From assembly GCA_002335605.1 (NCBI GenBank), contig BEDY01000006.1:1-64000 (forward strand): DNA of 64,000 nt. Reading direction: 5' to 3'. The translations under genes and the position numbers were made by a program. A model generated the notes under the pieces. The model saw only the letters and a list, made by a program, of their open reading frames with translations, did not search any database and was not told where the DNA came from. Positions 11,625 through 21,806 of this stretch are shown in pieces (within the stretch, counting starts at the first letter, position 1; the number at the start of each line of letters is the position of its first letter). Source of the stretch: Prillingera fragicola (Eukaryota; Basidiomycota; Tremellomycetes; Trichosporonales; Trichosporonaceae).

Positions 11625-14600
11625 ATGCTCATACCTATTCTAGGACTCTGCCTCCTGAGCTGCGAGTTTGCAGCCGCAGCTCTCACGCAGAGGTACGCAC
11701 CACCGGCAACCCGCGAGCTAACACCAGATGGGGCCACGCCATGGCCATCCTCCCAGACCCACCGACCCTCATCATCCAGGGGGGCAAGACTCCATCAGCC
11801 TCCAACCAGCTCTACACCACAGCATCAAACAATGCAGACACGCTCATCCTCCGGCTCGACCAGCCATTCGGGCCTACCCCAGAATTCACCACTCTCACCG
11901 CCTCGCCCGCTGGGCCAGACTATGCCTGGCACTGTCTCGCCCCGTTTGCTCATTCTGATGGAAAGTGGAGTCTATTGTCATTTGGAGGCGACGGTGCATG
12001 GACCCAAGCATTGCCCAACCGTGCCGACTCGGTGTGGACTGCCATCCTCGACCCCGTCGCACACACTGTTGCATACACACATCAGCCGACTGGATGGGGC
12101 AACCAGCCGAGCCGTCGCATAAACCACGCATGTGCACACTCACTAGCCGGAGGGACAGTGTACATTACCGGTGGCCGTGCTGGTGACGACTCGGACACTG
12201 TCTACGACGGTGTCTACGCTTTTGACCCTGCCACCAGTGCCTTTACATCCCTCCCGGCACTCACCAAAGCAGTGTACCACCACGTCTCTCTGCTGCTTCC
12301 CAACGGCACACTCCTGGTGCTTGGCGGTGTTGAACGGTCACCCACTACTGGCACAGCAGCACTCGTCCCACTGGACACAGCATACACCCTCGACACCACC
12401 TCAGCAGCACCAGCATGGCGCACAATCAACATCGCCGGCCCAGTGCCAGCAGGCCGCCGTGGTGCCACTGCCGCACTCATCTCCACCTCTGCGCTGTTCA
12501 TGTTTGGTGGCGCGGACGCCGCATTCGCGACAGTGTATGACGATGGGTGGACCCTCGACCTTGACACCGGTGCATGGACACAGGTCACGGCAAGTGGAGA
12601 CGGTAAGCCCAACATCACATTGCAGCCACTGACGCTTAGGCCCGTCGCCGCGCTTTGATGCCGCATCAGTGCTGGCCGGTAACAACCAAGTCATCGTGTA
12701 TGGAGGTAGGTGTGCCTGCATGCGCAACACTGACGACAGGCTATGGATTGAGCGCACCTGCCGAGGCCGATGTGCATGTTATTAGCGTCACGCCTGGACA
12801 GCAGACAACGTCTGTTGCAGCATACGCACCGCCTGCTGACGGCGTGATTGCTGTTGCTGGTGACAGTAGTGGCGGTGCCCACGCCGGCGGGCCGAGCAAT
12901 GCTGGGGTTGCAGGCCAGGACGCAGGCGCGAGTGGCAACGGCAACGATGTTGGAGCCACAGGCGCCAACGTGGGCACAGGCTCCGGCAACAGCGGCTCAG
13001 GCGCCCCATGGACCGACGAAGCGGGCTCGACAGTACAAACTGTTCCGGGAACGATTTCAATACCAGACGCAACAGGAGCAGCACTGTCGTCGCACCACGC
13101 ACTGGGCCTGCGCGAGATCTTTGGCGTAGCGTTTGGCATCGCCGCCGCTCTGGCGCTATTTTTCATCCTGTTCGCGCTCTGGGTACGCCGGAAGCGCAAA
13201 CGCGAGGCAGCCGTCGACGGGCAGTTTAACGCGCTCATGGACGACCTCGAAGGTGGGCGGCACGAAAAGTATGCCAACCTCCCACCGGACTTTGCCCAGC
13301 CCGGCGAGCGCAACTCGGTGCGGGGGCGCGCCTACGCTGCCCTGGGTCGGGCGGCGGACACGCTCGAGTCCGCTGCAGCTGCGGGCGCCGAAGCCTATCG
13401 CGTCGTCTCTGGAGGCCGACACCCGTCCTACCGCCCCGTGGCTGGTGACGACGTCGACGTAATCGCCGAACGCGATATCGGTGACCGGGACGACACGGCG
13501 CCAGTCTACACCCAACGTAACCTTGGTCGCAGCCAGACAGCCTACCTGCGTGACCACCCCACCCGCCGGCCGACGCGCACGTCGACGCCAAATGGCCGCA
13601 TCCGCCTTGTCGGGCCTACGCCAAACGTCTTTGACAATCCCGGGAGCGAGACCTCGTCGCTTGTGCCAAGCCGCGTACCGTCTGGTCCGTGGGGGACAGC
13701 TGGGAAGTCGTTTGAGACTGGCAACTCTTATCAGCGTCCGTCTGGGGTCGGTTTCGCCGGCTCTGGGACTGCGTTGGGCCAAGGGGGGCCGGATACACAT
13801 TGGGCCAGTCGGCCAGTGACGCCGATGCTGGCTGACGCGCCGTCTGGTATCGTCGCTGCCACTGCCGCCGCCGCTGCTGCACTCACCGGGGCTACCGTCG
13901 GCGTTGTCGCCGCAACTCTGACAGGCACACGCACAGCCGAGCCAGAGAGCCGCACGTCGTGGCACACAGCCCCAACGGCGCAGGACATACGCGCCGCCAC
14001 CCCCGTCGGCCCAGCCTCAACCCCAACGCACTACCCCCTCACCAACGACCCCTTCAACTCAACCACTCCCACAGCGATGACCCACTCCGGCATCTCCCCC
14101 TTCCCCCTCCAATCCTCCACGGCGGTGCTACCAGTGGCCGTCGGCCTGGGCGCCCAGCTAAAGGGCAAACAAGAATCCATCCGGCGCCTCGGCCGGGGCG
14201 TCGCCGAGCGCGTGGTCCGTTCAGCCAGCAGCGGATCACGCTGCACGAGCGTCACAGAGTCGCCCCACAGAAAGAGTCTCCTTCTGGACGAGCTTGTCGA
14301 TGACTTCCAGGACGAGCCGCAGGGTGCCCCGGCACTCGCGCGGGGTAACTCGTTGGGCACCGCTCTGCGCTCGCTGGACAGTATTGGTATGGCGCGGTTT
14401 GAGCTCGAGCTCTCCCCGCCGGCACAAGAGAGCAGTACAGGCAGCACGCCGCGGGCGGGGAGCAGCTTTGGCACCGTCTCGGCTCCGGGGGGCAGGTCGA
14501 GGGTGACCCTTCCTGACGGCCTGGAGCTGGACGAGTTTGGAAACGACGCCGCGAGCGACGAGGCAGCGCCCGGGAGTCCGACCGAGTCGTCCACTCTCCT

Positions 14601-15417
14601 CCACGGATCGCGCGCGCCGTCGCCTCTAGGGGGTATTGCTGCCGCCACCGAGGTGGTGATAGCTGAGCTCAGAGCTGAGTCGCGCACCCCTGAGGGGATC
14701 AACAAGACACTGCCCAACACGCCCCACACGCCCCGCACCATCTCACCCCCCGTGGGGAAACGCAGCGCCGACCGGAGTCCAAGCTTTATCCTCCCGTCTA
14801 CAGGCCACACGGTCCCGTTTGGCACCAAGCCTCGCACGCCGAGTGGCCGCCCGCTTCCCAGCCTCCCGACTTCGCCGACTGTGCGGCCGTCGGCGTCTCC
14901 TGAGCGGGGTCCGCCACAGTCGCCGCCTCCGCCTGGCCCTCTTCCCGGCCTCCCGGTCTCGCCCCGCGTGCGTCCTGTCAGCACGGACGTCTTCGGACAG
15001 ATGCAGACTCGTACCACTCACGCCCAAGCTGTCTCCCAAAACCCAGCTGGCACGACCCCCAAGCAGTCGTTCCGTGAAGCCCTCCGCCCCACCCCCCAGT
15101 CCACACCGACGGGCTCCCCCGTCCGTCCCTCTGCAACCACTAAGCCGCACAGGCACGTAGCAGACTTTGTCGCCTCGATCGAGAAACGCGGCAAACCCTC
15201 CCCACACCCCACGACGTCCTTTGGCCAACTCGGATCCAGCCGCAGCAGACTCGCCGTGCCCGCGCGGGCTCGGCCGGTGTCGTCTGATTCGGCCGTGACG
15301 ACTTTCTCGTCTGCGAGCGAGAATAGCGCGCGTGGGGCGGTGTTGGGGGGTGCGGCTTTGGGGACTGCTGCGAGGGCTACGGCGCAGGTCCTTGGCCCGC
15401 AGAATGCGGGGGAGTAA
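11625..15417 (+). CDS. kelch-repeat single-pass membrane protein with long disordered tail
   Basis: Four exons (11625-11692, 11728-12602, 12640-12705, 12740-15417) give 1228 residues. All three introns (34-37 nt) are phase-consistent, and each junction restores sense, for example the kelch glycine pairs at the 12639/12640 and 12739/12740 joins. The N-terminus MLIPILGLCLLSCEFAAAAL is a signal peptide. Residues about 23-375 form a beta-propeller with recurring GG signatures (IIQGGK, SFGGDG, YITGGR, LVLGGV, FMFGGA, IVYGG). A Gly/Ala/Thr-rich linker leads to a membrane helix at about 463-485 (IFGVAFGIAAALALFFILFALWV) with RRKRKR stop-transfer. The remaining ~740 residues are Ser/Pro/Thr-rich and likely cytoplasmic. 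The topology suggests a surface sensor or adhesion protein with an extracellular propeller. The ligand is unknown. Confidence 0.85.
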
Positions 15418-16197
15418 GGGAACCGGAAGGAGCGTCTGTGAGTTGATTGGAATTGAATTAAATTTGTTTTTCATTTGAACGTTTGAAAGTTGTATACAGA
15501 GTTGTGCATATCGCATGTAGAAAGCTGGCCATGTAATTGTGAGTGCCACGAGCGTGGCCCCGCTGAGCCTTGAGGGGTTTCAACGTCGGGGAGTACGTTG
15601 TGGGGTGAGAAATGCCACTTTGCCACAAATGATGATGAACAAGGTGGCGTGACTGCGGGGGTACTCGGGCAGAGAAGGTGAACTACTGTGGGAAAGTAGT
15701 GGAGCAGGGTCATCGGGTATAGGAAGGAGTTTGCCTTATCAGATGGTAGTTGTGATCAGAGGTGTTGGTTGTTGTTCGCTATGCATGCTGCTGGGAATAT
15801 GGTAGTTTGAACCAAGGGGCATGATGGTGCAGTGCATACTAGGACGAGAGACTGTACAGTGTCGGTTGACAAGATGGCTCTGGAGAGGGTGCTGTGACGT
15901 GTAAACAACCACTGGGACACAGGCACCAGCCTCGACTCGATCACCACATCCATCTCACATCTCCACTCTCTCTCTCCTCGTGACGTATCCTCTCTTTTGT
16001 TCACTTGCAAAACTTGCACAAGCCACTCCTCTCCCTGCTTTTACCTCTGCACCGACATGCAAACACACCCTCTCTCAGCATCCACAACATCACCATCAAC
16101 ACCCACATAGTCCTCGGACACTCTAGCCGAGCTCCACATTGCTCCACAGCCGCCACCCGACTTTGCACCCGAACACCCACCCGAGGGCGATAGCACA
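15418..16197. other. intergenic region upstream of the Atos-family gene
   Basis: 780 nt of 3' flank of the kelch gene followed by the promoter of the next gene. A long C/T-rich tract (15940-16190), common in basidiomycete 5' untranslated regions, precedes the ATG at 16198. I see nothing else. Confidence 0.45.
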
Positions 16198-17763
16198 ATG
16201 ACTATCGCCATCGCCCCCACACCGGCGCATGCCAGCTCCAGTACGTCTGCCCCCCATCGCACCCCCCTCGCCACCGACACAGCTAACACTACAGCCTCCC
16301 CGCTCCGCTCCTCGCCGCTAACAGGCCAACGCTCACCCCCCCGCTCACCCCTGCAAGCCACTGGCGTACCAATCCCCAAGACCCCCCGCCCCCGCACCTC
16401 TCTCGGCGCCTCACCACACACACCCAGCAGCTCCACCCCGCTCTCCCGGAGCGCCCCGCTGCTGGGCTCCTTTCCCCTGTCACTCCTGCACGCGCGCATG
16501 TCCGCGCACGCCCCGCACAGCGTGGGTGCCGACCGGTTTTCCCTGCGGATCAAAGCAGTGGCGACTGCCAAGTGCTGCCCGGACGTGCGGGCGCCGCCCG
16601 CGCTCGTGCTGCCTGTTGCAGCGACGTATTATGATCTCGTCGGCGAGGGCGATGTAGGGTCTGCGGGCTGTGCGGCGCATTCGCCCTGGGTGGCTGATGT
16701 GGACCTCGAGTCGCATTTCTTTGCTGCCTACGGTCCAGACGAGGAGGGCTCGGGGACGCCCCTCATTGACGGACCCCTGCATGCAGCGTACACCCCGTCG
16801 CCGCCGCGGCCTACGCCGCGCCTTGCAGCAGGGTTGGCATTTTCCCCCGCCTCCACCTCCCCGTCATCGCCGCTCTCCCTCCGCTCCCCGTCGAGGACAC
16901 TGCCGCCGCCCCCGTCTTATCCAGGCTACCGCGTTCCGCCTGTTGGCCAGCTTCAGATCCTTGTCAACACCCCGACCGCGGCGGTTCACGCCTTTGTGCT
17001 TCCATACGACCTGCGCAGCCTGCCCATTGGCGGCCGCTTGCTCGCACGCGAACGCACCTATGTCGCGGCTGCTGAAGACGCTGCCTCCCCGGGCAAGCGG
17101 AGGGAAAGCTTGCGGTACGCCGTACAGCTCCAGTTTGTCTGCGCGCCCGCACCTGGGGAAGCCGACGACAGGGCCTTTTACGTCGCGCGCACAATCAAGC
17201 TTGTCTTTACGTCGCGCGCCCCCGAGGCGTCTCTCAGTCAACGCACCGAGCGCGCCGACGAGCTCGTCCTGCCCACCCCAGCGACAAGCGGGCGCGGACA
17301 CGCCCGCACCCCAAGCCTGTCAAGCCCCGGCCGCGACTGGGCACGCACCCGGGGCAAGTGGCTCGCGCGCCGCGCCGCCGAGACGGCCGACGCAAAGGCG
17401 GCTACTGCCGAGCGGAACGCGAGCGCCAAAGCGCGTTCGGCAGCTGTACGCGGCTTCTCGCCCGGACCCGAACGGCCGCGGTCGCCCGCGCCCCCCGTCG
17501 CGAGTCCCCGCTCACTGCTGTCGGCGCTCAAGGACGATCCCAGCCGCGGACGCGGGCTCAGTGCGCTCTCGCCGAGCCTGTCTGCGGGCGTCTCCCCGGG
17601 CACTTCACCTGTTGCGTCGACGGGGGTATCACCGTCGCCTAGCCGGAGCTCGAGCCGGGGGCCCGTCAGTGTCGCTGGTGGCGGGCGGAGGAGGGGGAGT
17701 AGGGTCGAGAGGGAGTTGAGTGCGCGGCTGAGGGCTTTGGAGGTCAAGCGCGATGACGACTAG
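16198..17763 (+). CDS. Atos/FAM214-family protein
   Basis: Single exon, 521 residues, preceded by CACA before the ATG. Two conserved blocks are visible. The first (residues about 88-180) has GSFPLSLLHARM, a Cys-Pro element (KCCPDVRAP) and an aromatic SPWVADVDLESHFF. The second (about 243-340) has YRVPPVGQLQILVNTP, AVHAFVLPYDLRSLPIGGR and LRYAVQLQFVC...FYVARTIKLVF. This order matches the Atos-like family (FAM214A/B in animals; the fungal domain named for chromosome segregation in meiosis). The C-terminal ~150 residues are Ser/Pro/Arg-rich and disordered, ending in a short helical stretch (RELSARLRALEVKRDDD). Family function is poorly understood and linked to transcription control. A meiotic role here is inference from the fungal name. 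Confidence 0.8.
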   Translation: MTIAIAPTPAHASSSTSAPHRTPLATDTANTTASPLRSSPLTGQRSPPRSPLQATGVPIPKTPRPRTSLGASPHTPSSSTPLSRSAPLLGSFPLSLLHARMSAHAPHSVGADRFSLRIKAVATAKCCPDVRAPPALVLPVAATYYDLVGEGDVGSAGCAAHSPWVADVDLESHFFAAYGPDEEGSGTPLIDGPLHAAYTPSPPRPTPRLAAGLAFSPASTSPSSPLSLRSPSRTLPPPPSYPGYRVPPVGQLQILVNTPTAAVHAFVLPYDLRSLPIGGRLLARERTYVAAAEDAASPGKRRESLRYAVQLQFVCAPAPGEADDRAFYVARTIKLVFTSRAPEASLSQRTERADELVLPTPATSGRGHARTPSLSSPGRDWARTRGKWLARRAAETADAKAATAERNASAKARSAAVRGFSPGPERPRSPAPPVASPRSLLSALKDDPSRGRGLSALSPSLSAGVSPGTSPVASTGVSPSPSRSSSRGPVSVAGGGRRRGSRVERELSARLRALEVKRDDD

Positions 17764-18204
17764 TCGTGCGTGCTCTGGCGCTCATTGCGCCCTTGGGACA
17801 ATTAAAGTATTAATTAATCTACTCTTTGTCATTTCTAGCTGCTTGTTTGCTTGTATATCCTAAAATGTACACTGTCTCTGTTTGGCATGCTGCTGGGTGA
17901 AGAGCTCACAGACGGCGCGGTTCGCAGAGCTGACAGCGAGGGGAGAATGGACAGTCACTACTTGTGCGCGGCAGCCGCAAGTCAGCTTCCACGCTGCAAT
18001 GGCAGTCAACATTTAGGTATGGGGGAGCAACGTTTTGTACATGCCCGAGAAACACACTACGCTGACATTAAGGTGTGGGGGATTGATGTAGTGTGATTAC
18101 AATTAGGTGTGGGTGGCTTTGTGGCGGCCGAGATCTAGACACTAGCACTGCATAACCTAGCCTACACATCTCCCTAACAAATTCTATACCATCACCGCGG
18201 GCAG
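17764..18204. other. intergenic stretch between convergent genes
   Basis: Shared 3' flank of two convergent genes. AT-rich ATTAAAGTATTAATTAATC just after the plus-strand stop (about 17802-17820) is a plausible polyadenylation region. I see nothing else. Confidence 0.5.
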
Positions 18205-20891
18205 CTAAGCACTGCCGTCACCAATGTACCTCGCCTTGACCTCGCGCCCGTTCAGTCCCTTTGCGGTGACGACCTGGGTGTCGCCGGGGAACATGTCGAG
18301 GGCCTGGTCGGACCAGTAGACCTCGTCGCCGTCGACGTCGAGGATGAGGCCCTTTACGGGCTTGCCGACTGCGATGGTGACCTCGTCGCCGGCGACGGAG
18401 ATGGAGAGCGCCGGGTCCGGGAAGGTGAGGTACTTCCACGGCTCGGGCCAGTTGGAGTAGCGCGCGAGGACCTCGCCCGTGGTGCTGTCGAGGAGGCGCG
18501 CCTGGACGACGATCGGCTTGGGGACGTCGGCCTCGGACGTGCGCGTGTGCTGGCCCGGGACGGGGCCCTTCCACACCTCGGTCGAGGCGTTGGGGGCGAG
18601 GGTGACGTCAAAGGTCCTGCGGTCGACCTCGCCCTCGGCGAGGTCGTACGAGACCAGCTCGATGGTGGCCGGTTTAGGCTCGAGGGTGGCGTTGCATCCC
18701 CAGAGCTGGATCTCCGAGTTGATCTCAAAGAAGGCCAGGCTGCCCGGCTTGGACGTCTTGATGTCCTTGCGCGCCATGCCGACAGTGTAGGGGCGGAGCT
18801 CGCGGGCAATGGCGTAGAATGCCGGCTTGGGACGGAGGTAGTAGTCTGCGATCGCCCAGGAGACGCACGGCCAGCAGTCGTTGATCTGCCACACGAGCGC
18901 ACCAGAGGTGTACTCTTTGCCCTTGCCCTTCCAGTTGCGGCGCCACAGGCGGTAGGCAGCGCCGAGCGTCTCGGCCTGCATCGCCTGGGTGTAGTAGACG
19001 TACGACTCCATGTCAAAGGCGTGGCGGAAGTTCTCCATGAGGTACAGTTCGAGGCGGCGCTCAAACCCGTCGGCCTTGTTGTGGTTGACGCTGATGCGAG
19101 ACTGGGGGAAACACTGGTCCTCTTCGCCCTTGCCAAACCACTCCTTGACAGTGCGCATAACAGGGTAGCCCTGCATGCCAAACTCGCTCACAAAGCGGCC
19201 CGCGAGAATGTCCCAGTTGGCCCACGGCTCTTGCGTGCCGTGCCACACGTTCCACTGGTGCACGTCGCCCACCTTGAGGTCGCCGCTGCTCTTGCCGCCG
19301 TACGGAGACGAAGGCCAGTAGAAAATGTTGGACAGGCGGTTGACCACCTCGGGCAGCAGAATCTCGTAAATGTGACGAGCAGGGAACTTTGTGTGCATGT
19401 AGTCGCCAGACTTGTCGTCATAGTCGACAACGCCCTCGCCCTCGGCGACCTGGTAGTCCTCGTTGTTGCCAGCAAAGATGCACACTGAAGGGTGCGCACG
19501 CAGACGAGCAACGGCCTGCTCGGCCTCGTTCTTGACGTTGTCGTTCAAGACCGGGTACGACGGGTAGAGACCACAGCCAAACATAAAGTCCTGCCACACA
19601 AGGATACCGGCCTCGTCGCACGCGTCGTAGAGCACCTCGGCCTCGTAGATGCCGCCGCCCCAGACACGCAGCATGTTCTGGTTGCCCTTGACGAGCAGGT
19701 CGACCCAGGCGCGGTAACGCTCGTCGGAAATCTTGGTAAAGTAGTTGTCGGCCGGGATCCAGTTGGAGCCACCGCAAAAGACGCGCACGCCGTTGACCTC
19801 GAACAGGAAACTGCTGCCGTCCTCCTTGCCCGTCTCCTCGTCGTGCAGCACCTCCTGCACGACCTCGACGTGGCGGAAGCCCACGCGCTGACGCGTGGTG
19901 GCGAGCTCCTTGCCGTCCTTGTCGAGAACGGCAACCTCGATAGAGTACAGAGGCTGCTTGCCATAGTTGATAGGGTACCATGCGTCGACGGCGCCAGAGA
20001 GGTCCCACTCGGGCAGGGACGAGCCGTCAGTGACGGCCTGCTTGACGACCTTGCCCTGGGCGTCGGTAAGCGTAAACGCAACCTTGTACTCGTCGGGCTT
20101 GGCGGGAAGAATCTCGAGCTCGGAAACGGCCAGACTCATCTTGTCCCAGTTGGCGCCAGAGACGTCCGTGTCGACGCGCAGGGCGTTGACGCGGTACTCG
20201 TAGCTCTCGACGTGGATCGAGCGCCAGGGACCGACAGTCATAATCACAGGTCCCCAGTCCCATCCCCAGCCGTACTGCGCCTTGCGACTGTACAGACGTG
20301 ATGAGTCGCCGTTCCACAGGGTACGCTTGCCACCGTTAGCGGCCTCCTCGGCCTTGGCAGCGAGCAGAGGCGCGGCAAAGCGCAGCTCGAGAGAGTTGGC
20401 ATTGGTGCCCGCGTTGAGCTGGCCAGTCACGCTCAGGCGGTGCCCGACAAACATGTTGTCGACCTTGGCGAGCTCGGTGCCGTTCAGGATAATCGTGCAG
20501 TACGTGTCGAGACCGTCAAAGATCAGGTCCGTGTTGGTCGCCGCGAGCTGCGCGGGGGTGGCGGTGAAGGTCGTCTTGAACGTCCAGTCGGCCTCCTGGA
20601 TCCCTGCCTTGTCAGCTCTTTGTCGTCTGGCGTCGACTCACACTGCACCTCCCACTCATTCAACCCCTTGTAAGGGTCCGGAATGCGGCCCTGCTTCTCG
20701 AGCTCGACGTGCACGCTGGTGGGCACCGAGCACTCTGTCCACTCCTCCTTGACATCGGCCCAAGTCTTGCTGGCCACCTGCGAGAACTGCCAGTTGTGCG
20801 CCAGCGTCGTGCGCGTGGCCTTTGCGTCCGCTACCGAAGGAATGTCGACGGTCATGTTGGGTGGGACAAATAGGTGGTTGGGGAAAGACAT
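18205..20891 (-). CDS. beta-mannosidase, glycoside hydrolase family 2
   Basis: Two exons (20642-20891 and 18205-20603) joined across a 38-nt intron (GTGAGT...GAGCTGACAAGGCAG) give 882 residues. The join reads NEWEVQ-WIQEADWTF, as in GH2 sugar-binding domains. The enzyme removes terminal beta-1,4-mannose from manno-oligosaccharides and N-glycan cores. The acid/base candidate is Glu465 in FAGNNEDYQ, and the nucleophile candidate is Glu557 in RFVSEFGMQGYP. Other family marks are YGWGWDWGP, GGSNWIPADNYF and NMLRVWGGGIYE. There is no signal peptide (MSFPNHLFVPPNMTVDIPS), and length fits cytoplasmic class B fungal beta-mannosidases. It is convergent with the Atos-family gene. Large antisense open frames opposite it are shadows of its biased codons. 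Confidence 0.95.
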
Positions 20892-21806
20892 TGCTCAGAG
20901 CTATGTGGTGGTTCTTGTACCAAGATGCAGTGCGGCCCGTTGGGGAGGGTGCAATGTGGGCCGAGCCGAGAAGAGGGGATGCGTGCGTTTGCTACAGACG
21001 CTACCTGCTGCACAACGAGAGCATGTGGGTGGGTGAGATGTCACAAAATGGGCCGGACATCGCTCGGCAGGTTCGCCGATAAACCGGACCGGGCCGTAAA
21101 CAATGGGCCGAGATGGCTCAAGCCGAGTGAAGAGTGGAGAGAGTGGGGTAGAATGGGCCGAACATGGATGCACTACTGGTAGTAAAAGATGTGGCATACG
21201 ATGGCTATCATAGACTGGCTTGGGGGTGGTCAGTTGCTCAAAAGCAGAAGCATCAAGTGTGCAAGGCAGTTGGAAAAGAATGAGCCGGCTACACCTCCTC
21301 GGCATCTTCTGATGCTGGGCGGGGCATTAATCTCTGATGTCCGGCGTGCTATCGGTTTCGTCCGTGCTCCTCTTCACAGACGTCGATGTGCTCTACACTT
21401 GCTATCTGCAAGCTCTGCAGTGACTGAGCGGCCCGGAACAGTGCCAAGAGCCTTGCGAGCATGCTGTTTCAAAGCAAGACCCCATTGTCGGCCCACTGAT
21501 AATACGGCTATTAACAGATTGTCGTACTCTCCTGCACTCTGTCCAAGCTACTCTTGCTCACCGCGCTGGATCGCGGTGGACGTCAAACATACATTCCCTG
21601 GGCAGTTCTACGACATTCCACATCTCGGCCAGCACTCGGCCAGCACTCGGCCAGCAGTGCCGAACGTTTCAAGTGCCAAGTTGGGCACCAGATGAGCCTG
21701 TGCCCCCAGAACCCTCCACACGTCAAAGCCAATGCGGACTGCCACCACACGCCACAACGCAATGTAGCAACATAATGCAAGCAATACAAACTCTACCCCT
21801 CTACCT
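20892..21806. other. promoter region of beta-mannosidase and 3' flank of next gene
   Basis: 915 nt between two minus-strand genes. It includes a CTCGGCCAGCA tandem (about 21624-21656, three copies). No confident coding frame was seen. Upstream of the beta-mannosidase start several GGGCCG/AATGGGCCGA motifs recur (about 20955, 21046, 21105, 21152), possibly a regulatory element. Confidence 0.4.
21624..21656. repeat. 11-bp tandem repeat, three copies
   Basis: CTCGGCCAGCA repeats head to tail three times between the beta-mannosidase promoter and the end of the Spo71-like gene. Non-coding as far as I can see. Confidence 0.7.

Noticed and set aside
14031..15549. Minus-strand frames of 328 and 268 codons over the kelch protein tail
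   Set aside because: Antisense to the low-complexity Ser/Pro tail; no domain content and no independent splice signals.
18547..20301. Plus-strand frames of 313 and 269 codons opposite beta-mannosidase
   Set aside because: Same antisense effect; the minus strand has the GH2 catalytic motifs.
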